Part shown: positions 1 through 9,847 of the stretch, in pieces | Layout of the letters: each line of letters begins with the position of its first letter | Position numbering within the stretch: the stretch's first letter is position 1 | NCBI GenBank assembly: GCA_910578275.1 | Contig: CAJTPR010000008.1 | Span: forward strand, 45,457-109,456 | Source: an uncultured Bacteroidales bacterium | GTDB lineage: Bacteria; Bacteroidota; Bacteroidia; Bacteroidales; P3 | Direction of reading: 5' to 3' | Length of the DNA stretch: 64,000 bases | Notes under the pieces: generated by a model | What the model saw: the letters and a program-made list of their open reading frames with translations, nothing else | What the model was told of the DNA's origin: nothing | Databases searched by the model: none | Translations under genes and position numbers: made by a program

Positions 1-722
1 TTGCTCTTGGCCAACACGCCGCGTTCGAGGTAGAGATTGTCTTCGAACCCCACGCGCACGTTGCCGCCCATGACGATGGCTGCCGCGGCAAGGCTGAACG
101 CATGACGTCCGATACCGGTAGCCGTCCAGGTGGAGCCTGCGGGAATGGCATTTACCAGCCAGCAGAGGTTGGGCACCGTGGCCGGCGTGCAGCCGGGAAC
201 CCCGAGAACGAAATTGAACTGCATGGGATCGCCCGGCACCTGGCCTTTCCTGGCCATCGTGAGAATCGTGTCGAGATGCCCCATCTCGAAACATTCGTAT
301 TCGGGCTTGATATGGTTTTCGAGCATGCGTTTGCCGAAATCGCGCATGACAGGCATCGTGTTTTCGAAAACCTCGTCGCCGAAGTTGCAGGTTCCGCAAT
401 CCAACGTGGCCATTTCGGGGAACAATTCGGTAGGTTGCAGGCGTTCCTGCGCCGTCATGCCGACCGCCCCGCCCGTGCTGGGGATGAGAATCACATCGGG
501 GCAGACCTTGTAGATGGCATCGATGCATTCCTTGAACCGTTCGCGGCTCTGGGTGGGCGTTCCGTCGTCCTGACGCACGTGCAAATGCACGATGGCCGCG
601 CCGGCGTCATGAGCCGACTTCGCCTCGCGCACGATTTCCTCCACCGTGTAAGGAACCGCCGGATTCTGTTCTTTCGTTACTTCCGCTCCGCAGATGGCGG
701 CCGTGATGATGAGTTTTTCCAT
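1..722 (-). CDS. kce: 3-keto-5-aminohexanoate cleavage enzyme (partial, 3' end outside window)
   Basis: Cleaves 3-keto-5-aminohexanoate with acetyl-CoA to give 3-aminobutyryl-CoA and acetoacetate, a central step of anaerobic lysine fermentation (cytoplasm). The visible 240 residues start MEKLIITAAICGAEVTKE, the usual N-terminus of the BKACE/DUF849 TIM-barrel family. The characteristic metal-site stretch VHLHVR lies near residue 45, and a GVPGCTP segment near residue 177. Family members are about 270-280 residues, so some 30 C-terminal residues lie beyond position 1. The start codon is 3 bases beyond the kal stop, so the two genes are translated together. Identification rests on the family and on the adjacent kal gene. 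Other BKACE members act on different beta-keto acids, but the kal neighbour makes Kce by far the best reading. Confidence 0.9.
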   Translation of the reverse strand, partial: MEKLIITAAICGAEVTKEQNPAVPYTVEEIVREAKSAHDAGAAIVHLHVRQDDGTPTQSRERFKECIDAIYKVCPDVILIPSTGGAVGMTAQERLQPTELFPEMATLDCGTCNFGDEVFENTMPVMRDFGKRMLENHIKPEYECFEMGHLDTILTMARKGQVPGDPMQFNFVLGVPGCTPATVPNLCWLVNAIPAGSTWTATGIGRHAFSLAAAAIVMGGNVRVGFEDNLYLERGVLAKS

Positions 723-725
723 GAC

Positions 726-1115
726 TTACTTCCTCTGGCAGTTCTTGGGAGTGACACAGGTTCCGGTAGCGCGGCAAACCACGACGGGTTCGGCCAGCAC
801 GTCGGCTGCCGAATCGCAAATATCCGGACGGGGAGCGATGATCTTGCGCGCCTCGAACTTCATCTTGCGCGAAGTATTGCCTTCGGCCACGATTTCGCCA
901 ACGGCCTCGATATAGTCGCCGGCATATACGGGAGCCATGAATTCCACCATGTCATAAGCCTTGAAGAGGCCTTCGTCGCCGTCGCGCTGGATCAAGAGTT
1001 CGGTGGCCACGTCGCCGAAAAGCTGGAGCATGCGCGCTCCATCCACCAAATTGCCGCCGTAATGGGCGTCGTGCGCGCTCATGCGCAAACGGATAACCGA
1101 CTTGTAAGTTGTCAT
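726..1115 (-). CDS. kal: 3-aminobutyryl-CoA ammonia-lyase
   Basis: Removes ammonia from L-3-aminobutyryl-CoA to give crotonyl-CoA, the step after Kce in lysine fermentation; crotonyl-CoA then goes to butyryl-CoA. The protein is 129 residues, as expected for this single-domain hotdog-fold enzyme. It opens with an [21 protein letters not shown] segment in which the AHDAHYGG motif matches hotdog thioesterase/lyase active-site loops. Gene order alpha CoA-transferase, kal, kce on one strand gives a consistent pathway. The gap to the upstream CoA-transferase gene is 56 bases and no terminator is visible in it, so co-transcription is likely. Confidence 0.88.
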   Translation of the reverse strand: MTTYKSVIRLRMSAHDAHYGGNLVDGARMLQLFGDVATELLIQRDGDEGLFKAYDMVEFMAPVYAGDYIEAVGEIVAEGNTSRKMKFEARKIIAPRPDICDSAADVLAEPVVVCRATGTCVTPKNCQRK

Positions 1116-1171
1116 TATTCTAGTTTTTTATTGTTTCAGGTTTTCAGTCCAAGGCAAGGCCCCTGCCATGC

Positions 1172-1816
1172 CTATCTTACGATATGTTTGACCAAGATGG
1201 ACGGGGTGATGACCGCTTCGGGTTCGATTTCTCCGGGTTCCACGAGGTCGTTGATTTCGGCAATGACGGTGGTGGCGGCCATCGCCATCATGGGATTGAA
1301 GTTTTGCGAAGTGCCGCGATAAACGAGGTTGCCTTCGCTGTCGCCCTTGCTGGCTCCGATCAAGGCGAAGTCCGCCCGCAGGGGTTTTTCGAGCAGATAA
1401 TCCTTGCCGTCCACGTTCACCACTTGCTTGCCTTCGGCCACGACCGTACCCAGTCCCGTGGCGGTCAGCACGCCGCCCAATCCGGCTCCGCCGCAACGGA
1501 TCCTTTCGGCCAGACTGCCCTGAGGACAGAACTCCACCTTGAGTTCGCCCGCGTTCATCTGGTCCATCGTGTTCTGATTGGTTCCGATATGGGAAACGTA
1601 AAGTTTGGCAACCTGCTTGTTGGTGATGAGCTTGCCCACCCCGCGATCGGGATAGCCGGTATCGTTGCTGATAAGCGTCAGGTTCTTCTTGCCCGACTCC
1701 GCCAAGGCGTCGATGACGCGCAAGGGCGTTCCGACCGTTAAAAAGCCGCCCACCATGATGGTGTCGCCGTCTTTGATCATGTCCACGGCCTGTTGGACGC
1801 TGATGAACTTGTCCAT
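1172..1816 (-). CDS. atoD: Butyrate-acetoacetate (3-oxoacid) CoA-transferase, alpha subunit
   Basis: Alpha subunit of a heteromeric family I CoA-transferase that moves CoA between butyryl-CoA and acetoacetate, linking the two arms of lysine fermentation. The 214-residue length is typical of AtoD/ScoA. Near the N-terminus is the family DGDTIMVGGF stretch (residues 17-26) and in the middle a glycine-rich RCGGAGLGGVLTATG segment. The catalytic Glu of these enzymes sits on the beta subunit (AtoA), which is not next to this gene. It is probably at the far end of the operon, left of the window, as I recall for the lysine cluster of Porphyromonas. The gene is first in the operon, with a good -7 element upstream. 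Confidence 0.88.
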   Translation of the reverse strand: MDKFISVQQAVDMIKDGDTIMVGGFLTVGTPLRVIDALAESGKKNLTLISNDTGYPDRGVGKLITNKQVAKLYVSHIGTNQNTMDQMNAGELKVEFCPQGSLAERIRCGGAGLGGVLTATGLGTVVAEGKQVVNVDGKDYLLEKPLRADFALIGASKGDSEGNLVYRGTSQNFNPMMAMAATTVIAEINDLVEPGEIEPEAVITPSILVKHIVR

Positions 1817-1853
1817 AATATCGATGTTTTTATTTTCCGTAATACGCGATTGG

Positions 1854-1861
1854 CAAATTTA
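1854..1861 (-). promoter_or_regulatory. -7 element TAAATTTG for the atoD-kal-kce operon
   Basis: On the minus strand this reads TAAATTTG, an exact match to the Bacteroidetes sigma-A -7 consensus TAnnTTTG, 38 bases before the atoD start. No clear TTTG -33 box is visible. The inverted repeat GGGTA-ATCACCTA-TACCC (1870-1887) overlaps the upstream part and could be an operator, though it is short. Confidence 0.6.
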
Positions 1862-1967
1862 ATGAAAAAATGGGTAATCACCTATACCCGTAAGGCAAGG
1901 AAAGACCCGGAAACCGTCCGTGCGGACACATGGCAAGACGGTGTTTCACATTTTGCTCCCAACGATG

Positions 1968-1975
1968 TACCTTTG
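1968..1975 (+). promoter_or_regulatory. -7 element TACCTTTG for pyrE
   Basis: Exact TAnnTTTG match 24 bases before the pyrE ATG, in the 183-base divergent region between atoD and pyrE. A TTTTG at 1951-1955 is closer than the usual -33 spacing, so only the -7 part is well supported. Confidence 0.55.
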
Positions 1976-1999
1976 CGGGCATCTTAACGAACAAGCACT

Positions 2000-2662
2000 A
2001 TGGTGGACTTCGCACAGGCCCGACGGCATGAATCCAGTCTGGAAACGGCCAAATTCCTTTTGCAGGTAAGAGCCGTGAAACTGAACAACGACGAACCCTT
2101 CATCTGGGCTTCGGGACGCAAATCTCCCATTTACTGCGACAACCGCATCACCCTTTCCTATCCGCACATCCGTACTTTCATCCGGCAGGAATTCGTCAGG
2201 ATTATCGAAAACAAGATAGGCCCGGTAGACGCCATCGCGGGCGTGGCCACAGGCGGCATCCCGCAAGGGGCGTTGGTGGCGCAGGAACTGGGCTTGCCTT
2301 TCGTCTACGTGCGTGCCGAAGCCAAGAAACACGGCATGGGCAACCGGATCGAAGGCGAAATAGGATCGGGCAAGTCCGTGGCAGTGATCGAAGACCTGGT
2401 TTCCACGGGCAAAAGCAGCCTGCTGGCCGTGGAGGCATTGCGCGAACATGGCTGCGACACCAAGGGCATGCTGGCCGTGTTCACCTACGGGCTGGACATA
2501 GCCGAAAGGAATTTCTCGCAAGCCAGGATTCCGCTCTACACGTTGACGAACTATGACGACCTGGTGGAGTGTGCCGTCCAACTCGAACTGCTGCCCGCTT
2601 CCGACCTCGAATCCTTGCAAGAATGGCGCAAGGATCCCGAAGCCTGGTCGGACGCGCATTAG
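2000..2662 (+). CDS. pyrE: Orotate phosphoribosyltransferase
   Basis: Makes orotidine 5'-phosphate from orotate and PRPP in pyrimidine synthesis (cytoplasm). The 220-residue protein carries the type I phosphoribosyltransferase PRPP-binding motif VAVIEDLVSTGKS at residues 127-139, the orotate-binding segment SGRKSPIYCDNR near residues 38-49, and the GVATGGIPQGALVA loop at 81-94. The length is normal for the family. The start follows a TAnnTTTG element by 24 bases. It is the first gene of a plus-strand run that continues with an SRPBCC protein, rlmD and a serine hydrolase. The KKHGMGNRIEG flexible loop (residues 109-119) looks intact. Confidence 0.95.
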   Translation: MVDFAQARRHESSLETAKFLLQVRAVKLNNDEPFIWASGRKSPIYCDNRITLSYPHIRTFIRQEFVRIIENKIGPVDAIAGVATGGIPQGALVAQELGLPFVYVRAEAKKHGMGNRIEGEIGSGKSVAVIEDLVSTGKSSLLAVEALREHGCDTKGMLAVFTYGLDIAERNFSQARIPLYTLTNYDDLVECAVQLELLPASDLESLQEWRKDPEAWSDAH

Positions 2663-2745
2663 GTCCCGGACAGGGCGCACGGGACGCAAGCCATGCCCGG
2701 CATGCCAATCGCGGGCAAGAACCTTAATCCAAAAGCAACCGACAA

Positions 2746-3189
2746 ATGAAAGCGACTTCAGATATTTTGCAAGTGGCCGGCGACCCGGCCACGGCCTATC
2801 GCAAGATCAGCGACTTTTCCTCCTTGGCGGGCATGATGCCCGACCAGGTGCAAGACTTCAAGGCCACCGAAGACACCTGCTCGCTCAACGTGGGCGGCAT
2901 GGCGCAAATCGACATGCGCATCAGCCAGAAAGTGGAACCGAGCCTGGTGGTGATAAATTCCGAGGCCGGCTCGCCTTTTTCGTTCACGTTGGCATTCCAT
3001 TTCACCAAGACGGCGGAAAACATGTTCCAATCGCAAGTGGAAGCCGAAGTGAACGTGAACATGATCATGGGAGCCGTGCTCAAACCGCAAATCCAGAAAT
3101 TCGTCGATACGCTGAACCGGCACATCAAGACTTTTTGTGAAAGCGTTGCCGGATCGGCCACGGACGGAACCCAAGGGAAAACGGCATAG
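2746..3189 (+). CDS. SRPBCC family (START-like) protein of unknown function
   Basis: A 147-residue soluble protein with the alternating beta-strand pattern and long C-terminal helix (from about residue 110, MGAVLKPQIQKFVDTLNRHI) of the SRPBCC/polyketide-cyclase superfamily, which form a hydrophobic ligand cavity. I recall a similar small protein beside pyrE in other Bacteroidales, so the pairing may be conserved, but no substrate can be read from the sequence. It lies 83 bases after pyrE and 3 bases before rlmD, so it is probably in their operon. There is no signal peptide or membrane segment. Confidence 0.7.
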   Translation: MKATSDILQVAGDPATAYRKISDFSSLAGMMPDQVQDFKATEDTCSLNVGGMAQIDMRISQKVEPSLVVINSEAGSPFSFTLAFHFTKTAENMFQSQVEAEVNVNMIMGAVLKPQIQKFVDTLNRHIKTFCESVAGSATDGTQGKTA

Positions 3190-3192
3190 CCC

Positions 3193-4671
3193 ATGGCACG
3201 CAAGAACAGGAACCAGCCGAACAGGGTCATAGAAAACGTGCGCATCGAGAAAGCGGCCGCCGAAGGCAATTCGCTGGCGCATGTGGACGGGAAAGTGCTT
3301 TTCGTGGGTTATACCGCCCCCGGCGACCTGGTCGACGTGGAAGTAGTCCGCTCCAAGTCGGGCTACATGCAAGGCCGGATCCTGAACCTGAAAGAAAAAA
3401 GCCCCTTGCGCCGCGCGCCTTTTTGCCAGCATTTCGGGCTTTGCGGAGGCTGCAAATGGCAACATCTTCGCTACGAGGAACAACTCCGACAGAAGCAAAC
3501 GCAAGTACGCGACCACCTGGAACGTATCGGCAAGTTGGAACTGCCGCAAGGAATGCCCATCCTGGGCGTGGACGGCGTGGAAGAAAATCCCTCGTACCGC
3601 AACAAGCTGGAATTCACTTTTTCGGTGAAACGATGGCTCACGGACGACGAAGTGGCAACGGGCGGACAACTCGACGCGCAGGCACGGGAAGGGCTGGGTT
3701 TCCATTTGGCCGGAAAATTCGACAAGGTGCTTGACCTGGAACGATGCCATCTTCAACCCGAACCGAGCAACGCCATCCGCCTTTTCATCAAACAGGCCGC
3801 CCAGGAAGAGGGACTGGATTTCCACGACATCCGCAACAAGACCGGATATATGCGCAACATCATGCTGCGCAACACCTTGCAAGGTGACTTCATGGTGGTG
3901 GTGATCATCGGCCAAAAGCCGAATGCGGCGTTCAACACGTTCATGGAACGTGTCAAGACCCGGTTTCCATGCATAAGAAGCCTGATGTACGCGGTCAACA
4001 CCAAGGTAAACGACAGCATGGCCGACCTGGACATCGAACTTTTCAGCGGGGAACCCTACCTAGTCATGGAAATGCCCGCCTACAAGCCGGACGAACCTGA
4101 CTTGAAGTTCCGCGTGGGCCCCAAGTCGTTTTATCAGACCAATACCGTCCAGGCGGCGCGGCTATACAGGCAAGCGGCCGAGTTTGCCGACATCAAGCCT
4201 CATCAGACCGTGTACGACCTTTATACCGGCACCGGCACGATCGCCAACTACGTGGCGCGAGGGGCGAAAAAAGTCGTCGGAATCGAATATGTGGAAGCGG
4301 CGGTGAAAGACGCACGCGTCAATTCGCGGCTGAACCATATCGGCAATACCGAGTTCTTCGCGGGCGACATGGCGCAGGTCTTCTCCACGCGGTTCGTCGA
4401 AGAACACGGCATTCCCGATGTGATAATCACCGACCCCCCGCGCGAGGGCATGCACGAGAACGTGACGAACTGCCTGTTGAACGACGCCCTTTTCGGGCAA
4501 AAACCGACACGTCTGGTGTACGTGAGTTGCAACTCCGCCACCCAGGCTCGCGACCTGGAAAGGCTTTCGTCCAGATACAAGGTCTTGAACCACCGGGCGG
4601 TGGATATGTTTCCGTTTACCGACCACGTGGAAAGCGTGGTGCTCCTGGAACGCATGAACCATGAAGATTAA
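3193..4671 (+). CDS. rlmD: 23S rRNA (uracil-C5)-methyltransferase, RlmD/RumA family
   Basis: SAM-dependent methylation of a uracil C5 in 23S rRNA. The order is an N-terminal TRAM domain (about residues 10-70), a 4Fe-4S cluster site with Cys78, Cys84, Cys87 and Cys185 (pattern C-x5-C-x2-C plus a distant Cys), and a C-terminal Rossmann methyltransferase domain. In the latter are QTNTVQA (315-321), YDLYTGTGT (341-349), the DPPR motif (414-417) and the catalytic VSCNS with Cys446. All key residues are present and the 492-residue length is normal for the longer bacterial forms. RlmD and RlmCD cannot be separated from sequence alone. Its stop overlaps the start of the next gene by 11 bases. Confidence 0.92.
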   Translation: MARKNRNQPNRVIENVRIEKAAAEGNSLAHVDGKVLFVGYTAPGDLVDVEVVRSKSGYMQGRILNLKEKSPLRRAPFCQHFGLCGGCKWQHLRYEEQLRQKQTQVRDHLERIGKLELPQGMPILGVDGVEENPSYRNKLEFTFSVKRWLTDDEVATGGQLDAQAREGLGFHLAGKFDKVLDLERCHLQPEPSNAIRLFIKQAAQEEGLDFHDIRNKTGYMRNIMLRNTLQGDFMVVVIIGQKPNAAFNTFMERVKTRFPCIRSLMYAVNTKVNDSMADLDIELFSGEPYLVMEMPAYKPDEPDLKFRVGPKSFYQTNTVQAARLYRQAAEFADIKPHQTVYDLYTGTGTIANYVARGAKKVVGIEYVEAAVKDARVNSRLNHIGNTEFFAGDMAQVFSTRFVEEHGIPDVIITDPPREGMHENVTNCLLNDALFGQKPTRLVYVSCNSATQARDLERLSSRYKVLNHRAVDMFPFTDHVESVVLLERMNHED

Positions 4672-5839
4672 GGGACTTCTCGTTTTGCTGGCCGGCGCGG
4701 CCCTCGTCTCGGCTGCGGCGATATTGTCCTGGCCGGGCAATTATTACGTGCATCGCGCCTTGTGGCACACTTACCCGAAGATAGACCAATACCCCATTTT
4801 CGAGAACCGGGTGGTCAAGGCCGGAAAACCCGCGCCCATGGCCTTTGCGCCGGGGGTATCGGAACGGAAAGCGGACAGCGTGTTCGAAGACGACTTCGCC
4901 CGTTACGGGACGGTGGCGTACCTGGTACTGAAAGACGGGAAAATCTTTGCCGAACAATATTGGGAAGGCTACGGGAAAACCTCGCGCAGCAATTCCTTTT
5001 CGATGGCAAAAAGCATCGTCTCGCTGCTGACAGGATGCGCCATCAGGGACGGATTCATCGAAAGCGTCGACCAGCCCGTATCCGACTTCTTGCCTCAATG
5101 GCAATCGTTCGAAGGGAGACCGCTTCTCATCAGGGACCTGCTCACCATGAGCGCGGGGGTGAAATGGGACGAAAGCGCCACTTCGCTCTTTTCGACCACC
5201 ACCGAGGCCTATTACGGCAAGGACTTATGGCGATTGACGCAAAGCGAGGTGCTGACGGCCGAACCGGGAAAATACTTCAACTACCAAAGCGGTGTCACGC
5301 AGATATTGGCGTTCCTGTTGAAAAAGGCGACAGGGAAGAACATCGCCGACTACGCTTCGGAAAAGATCTGGACTCCTATCGGGGCCGAAGAAGACGCCCT
5401 TTGGAGCCTGGATCGCAAGGACGGCATGGAAAAAGCCTACTGTTGTTTCAACAGCAACGCCCGCGATTTCGCCCGCCTGGGACAACTGGTGTTGCAAGAC
5501 GGCTATTGGAACGCGCCCGAAGGACGTATCAGCGTGGTGGATTCAGCCTACGTGGCACAAGCCACTTCGCCGGCCAGTTACCTGAAAACCGTTTTGCGCG
5601 ACGGCAGGGAAGCCCCTTGCACGATGTACGGCTTCCAATTCTGGCTGATGAACTACAAAGGCCACGACGTGAAATATTTCCGCGGCATATTGGGCCAATA
5701 CATCATGGTCATTCCCGACCTGGACGCGGTCATCGTCCGTCTCGGACACCGCCGCGCCAAGGAATACGACATCAGCCAAGACTACCCGCTGGACATGGAA
5801 ATCTGGTTGGAAGCGGGATTGAGGATGATGGGGGAATGA
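4661..5839 (+). CDS. Beta-lactamase-fold serine hydrolase (class C / penicillin-binding type)
   Basis: A 392-residue member of the serine beta-lactamase-like superfamily. An N-terminal hydrophobic segment (about residues 4-25) directs it to the envelope. The catalytic SxxK motif is SMAK at 114-117 and the second motif is YQS at 208-210 (YxS form), as in esterase/peptidase members rather than true class C beta-lactamases (YxN). LTMSAGVKWDE (161-171) is typical of the family. The substrate is unknown: a D-amino acid peptidase or esterase is as likely as a beta-lactamase. It overlaps the end of rlmD by 11 bases, so the two are translationally coupled. It faces the next gene with a 22-base gap. 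Confidence 0.85.
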   Translation: MKIKGLLVLLAGAALVSAAAILSWPGNYYVHRALWHTYPKIDQYPIFENRVVKAGKPAPMAFAPGVSERKADSVFEDDFARYGTVAYLVLKDGKIFAEQYWEGYGKTSRSNSFSMAKSIVSLLTGCAIRDGFIESVDQPVSDFLPQWQSFEGRPLLIRDLLTMSAGVKWDESATSLFSTTTEAYYGKDLWRLTQSEVLTAEPGKYFNYQSGVTQILAFLLKKATGKNIADYASEKIWTPIGAEEDALWSLDRKDGMEKAYCCFNSNARDFARLGQLVLQDGYWNAPEGRISVVDSAYVAQATSPASYLKTVLRDGREAPCTMYGFQFWLMNYKGHDVKYFRGILGQYIMVIPDLDAVIVRLGHRRAKEYDISQDYPLDMEIWLEAGLRMMGE

Positions 5840-5861
5840 CCATTCTTGCGGTCTGTCGGTC

Positions 5862-6866
5862 TTAAAACGCTATCTTCTTCGACTTCATTTGGAAAGTGTA
5901 ACCGATGCCGATGGTGAGGAATTCCCGGAACTGGACCTTGGGACCTCCCAGCGTGCCGTCTTTCTTGATCGATTTCACCTTCTCGTCATATTTGAGCGAC
6001 GTGCCGATGCTGGCCGAGAAATAACTGTTGATGGCCATTTCCAGCCCCACGTTCCAATCCACGACGATATTGCCGAATCGACGGTTGTAGGGAGTAAAGA
6101 AACTCGCGTCCGATTTCAACGTGAAGTTTTTCCAGAATGTCCAAGCGAAATTGATTTTCAACGACATGCCCATATCGCACGTTACATGCTTGCCCGAGTC
6201 CACGCCGAAAGCCCCTTGGCGCGCCAAAAAGTCGTCCATCACGAAGGTGGTGCGGGCGCCGATCGGCGAGAAATAAACGGAAAGCAAGGTCTTGAGCCGA
6301 TATTCGATACCCACCGAAGTGTTCACGTAACCGGGAGCGAAGATGGCCGATATGTAGTTGTCGTGATTCTTACGTCCGTTGGACTTGGCGTAACCCAAGT
6401 CGTATTGCGTTTCCATGCTGGCATAGGCCGTGTAGAAGAAATGGTCGCCTGGAATGGCGTAACCGTAACTGGTGGAAAGCAAGAGGTTGTCGGCCGTCTT
6501 GTTCAAGCCGTTGGTCTTCGTATAGGACAAGCCGTAGCCCGTCTTGAGCAAGGTTTCCCAGACATGCCCCTGATAGGAATAGAGCAGTTTCATGTCCACC
6601 TTGCCGCTTCCCGCCAACGAGCTTTCACCACCTGCCGCCCAGTTTTGCTGATAGTTCTGGGCGAAATTGACGCCGCCGGCAAAGTCGAACGTCCAACGTT
6701 TGAGCGACGAATCCACGGGACGGACCCACTTGGTCTTTTCTTTCTTTTCCTTTTTTTCGGGTGCCGCCGACGCTTGCGTCGAAAGTCCGGCCTCGGCCCG
6801 CACCAAAGAGGGAATCCACATCAATGACATGGAAAACAAAACGAATAGTGTTTTTAACGTTTTCAT
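5862..6866 (-). CDS. DUF3078 family outer-membrane beta-barrel-like protein
   Basis: A 334-residue secreted protein with a signal peptide (about residues 1-24, cleavage after a VRA site). A charged stretch (EKKEKKEKTKW) follows, then a long series of amphipathic beta-strands rich in Tyr, Gly and Trp ending with a Phe. The NFAQNYQQNWAAGGESSLA segment near residue 67 is characteristic of the Bacteroidetes DUF3078 family. No function is established. The fold suggests an outer-membrane barrel or barrel-like protein. The start was chosen for the signal peptide and because an exact TACCTTTG element lies 34 bases upstream; longer upstream reading would only add low-complexity shadow sequence. Confidence 0.8.
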   Translation of the reverse strand: MKTLKTLFVLFSMSLMWIPSLVRAEAGLSTQASAAPEKKEKKEKTKWVRPVDSSLKRWTFDFAGGVNFAQNYQQNWAAGGESSLAGSGKVDMKLLYSYQGHVWETLLKTGYGLSYTKTNGLNKTADNLLLSTSYGYAIPGDHFFYTAYASMETQYDLGYAKSNGRKNHDNYISAIFAPGYVNTSVGIEYRLKTLLSVYFSPIGARTTFVMDDFLARQGAFGVDSGKHVTCDMGMSLKINFAWTFWKNFTLKSDASFFTPYNRRFGNIVVDWNVGLEMAINSYFSASIGTSLKYDEKVKSIKKDGTLGGPKVQFREFLTIGIGYTFQMKSKKIAF

Positions 6867-6899
6867 AATCAATTTTGTTTTTTCAAGGAATGGAGGGCG

Positions 6900-6907
6900 C
6901 AAAGGTA
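6900..6907 (-). promoter_or_regulatory. -7 element TACCTTTG for the DUF3078 gene
   Basis: Minus strand reads TATACCTTTG, containing an exact TAnnTTTG, 34 bases before the gene start. It lies in the short divergent region shared with rpe. Confidence 0.6.
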
Positions 6908-6918
6908 TAAAAAATTCG

Positions 6919-6926
6919 TAACTTCG
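6919..6926 (+). promoter_or_regulatory. Possible variant -7 element TAACTTCG for rpe
   Basis: TAACTTCG differs from the consensus at one base (TTCG for TTTG) and lies 22 bases before the rpe ATG. The same octamer precedes rplY and lpxK in this window, which makes chance less likely. Confidence 0.4.
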
Positions 6927-6947
6927 CGAGGTTAAAAAACTTACAAT

Positions 6948-7598
6948 ATGGCTTTTATCCTTTCCCCCTCCCTGTTGTCCGCCGACTTCGCCGACTTGCG
7001 ACAGGCCATCGAACTGATTAACAATACGGAGGCCGACTGGTTCCATATCGATGTGATGGACGGGGTCTTCGTTCCCAACATCACCATCGGCCAACCCGTT
7101 GTGAAAGCCATCAAGAAACACGCCAGGAAACCTTTGGACGTGCATCTGATGATCGTCGATCCCGACCGTTACATACGTTCGTTCAAGGAAGCGGGCGCCG
7201 ACTGGCTTACCGTGCATGCGGAAGCCTGCCGCCACTTGAACCGCACCTTGAGCCAGATCCGCGAAGAAGGCATGAAGGCGGGTGTTTCCATCAATCCGCA
7301 CACGCCCGTGTCGATGCTGGAAAACATCATCGAATACGCCGACCTGGTCTTGGTCATGAGCGTGAACCCCGGCTTCGGAGGACAGAAGTTCATCGGCAAT
7401 TCCTATCGCAAGATCGAGGAACTGAACCGTCTCAAACAAAAATACAACCCCTCGCTGGTCATCGAAGTGGACGGCGGGGTGAACCTCGACAACGCGCCCG
7501 CCCTGCTCTCGGCCGGCGCGGACGCGCTGGTGGCGGGGAACGCCGTCTTTTCCGCACCCGATATTCCCGAGCGCATCGCCACGTTCAAAAAGATGTGA
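6948..7598 (+). CDS. rpe: Ribulose-phosphate 3-epimerase
   Basis: Interconverts ribulose 5-phosphate and xylulose 5-phosphate in the pentose phosphate pathway. The 216-residue TIM barrel shows the expected motifs: LSPSLLSADF at 5-14, HIDVMDG at 33-39 (metal His33, catalytic Asp35), DVHLMI at 64-69 with His66, MSVNPGFGGQKF near residue 141, and the second catalytic Asp in EVDGGV near residue 176. Length and residues are all normal. It precedes pyrG on the same strand, but pyrG has its own -7 element. Confidence 0.95.
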   Translation: MAFILSPSLLSADFADLRQAIELINNTEADWFHIDVMDGVFVPNITIGQPVVKAIKKHARKPLDVHLMIVDPDRYIRSFKEAGADWLTVHAEACRHLNRTLSQIREEGMKAGVSINPHTPVSMLENIIEYADLVLVMSVNPGFGGQKFIGNSYRKIEELNRLKQKYNPSLVIEVDGGVNLDNAPALLSAGADALVAGNAVFSAPDIPERIATFKKM

Positions 7599-7641
7599 AT
7601 TATTCCTTAGGGACAAGCCGGTTTTTACCGAAAAAATATCT

Positions 7642-9345
<1,704 letters not shown>

Positions 9346-9364
9346 ACACGGGCAGGACATCCGC

Positions 9365-9407
9365 AAAAAGAACGCCCTGAGAGCCTGGCCAGGCTTTCAG
9401 GGCGTTC
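9365..9407. terminator. Bidirectional terminator between pyrG and the thiL/S4-domain operon
   Basis: An 11-bp perfect stem (GAACGCCCTGA at 9370-9380 with its complement at 9397-9407) contains a nested AGCCTGGCCAGGCT palindrome. On the minus strand the stem is followed directly by TTTTT; on the plus strand by TTCGTC. It therefore serves the minus-strand operon best and probably also ends pyrG. Confidence 0.75.
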
Positions 9408-9447
9408 TTCGTCAATAATGATCCTGCCTTTTCCGGAAAACCGGCTC

Positions 9448-9825
9448 CTATTCCCGTTCGTCGACGGACTTGAACCGGTCTATTTCCCGACGTTCGCGTT
9501 TGGTAGGACGACCTGTACGCGGATCTCGCCTTTCGAAAGAGGGTGCGCGCTGCAAGGCCAGTTTTTCCTTTTCTTCCGGAGCCGTCACATCCGACACGTA
9601 TCCGGGCACCTTGGCCGCTCCCACACGGTTGGACAACAATTGAAGCACCTTGAAGGAAAGCGTCACCCCGTGACGATTCACATGCAATATATCCCCCTCT
9701 CTTATCTCCTTGGCCGCCTTGGCCATATCTTCACCTATGCGCACCCGCCCCAGGCGACACGCCTCGGCGGCTTCCGTCCGGGTCTTGAAAAGCCGCACCG
9801 CCCAAAGAAACTTGTCTATCCGCAT
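9448..9825 (-). CDS. S4-domain RNA-binding protein (Hsp15/HslR-like)
   Basis: Small RNA-binding protein of the Hsp15 family, which in E. coli binds stalled 50S subunits carrying peptidyl-tRNA. The start MRIDKFLWAVRLFKTR begins the S4 domain (residues 1-60, with RxxAAEACRxGRVRI). The tail is basic (RDPRTGRPTKRERREIDRF). I chose this Met because it opens the S4 domain and leaves a 22-base gap after thiL. An upstream in-frame Met would add 19 residues and overlap thiL by 35 bases. It is the last gene of a run with thiL and ends before a strong terminator. Confidence 0.8.
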   Translation of the reverse strand: MRIDKFLWAVRLFKTRTEAAEACRLGRVRIGEDMAKAAKEIREGDILHVNRHGVTLSFKVLQLLSNRVGAAKVPGYVSDVTAPEEKEKLALQRAPSFERRDPRTGRPTKRERREIDRFKSVDERE

Positions 9826-9847
9826 CCTTTCGTCGAAATCGGGTTTC

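Noticed and set aside
1870..1887. Inverted repeat GGGTA...TACCC upstream of the lysine operon as a regulator site.
   Set aside because: Five-base arms are short enough to be chance and there is no adjacent regulator, so it is mentioned only with the promoter.
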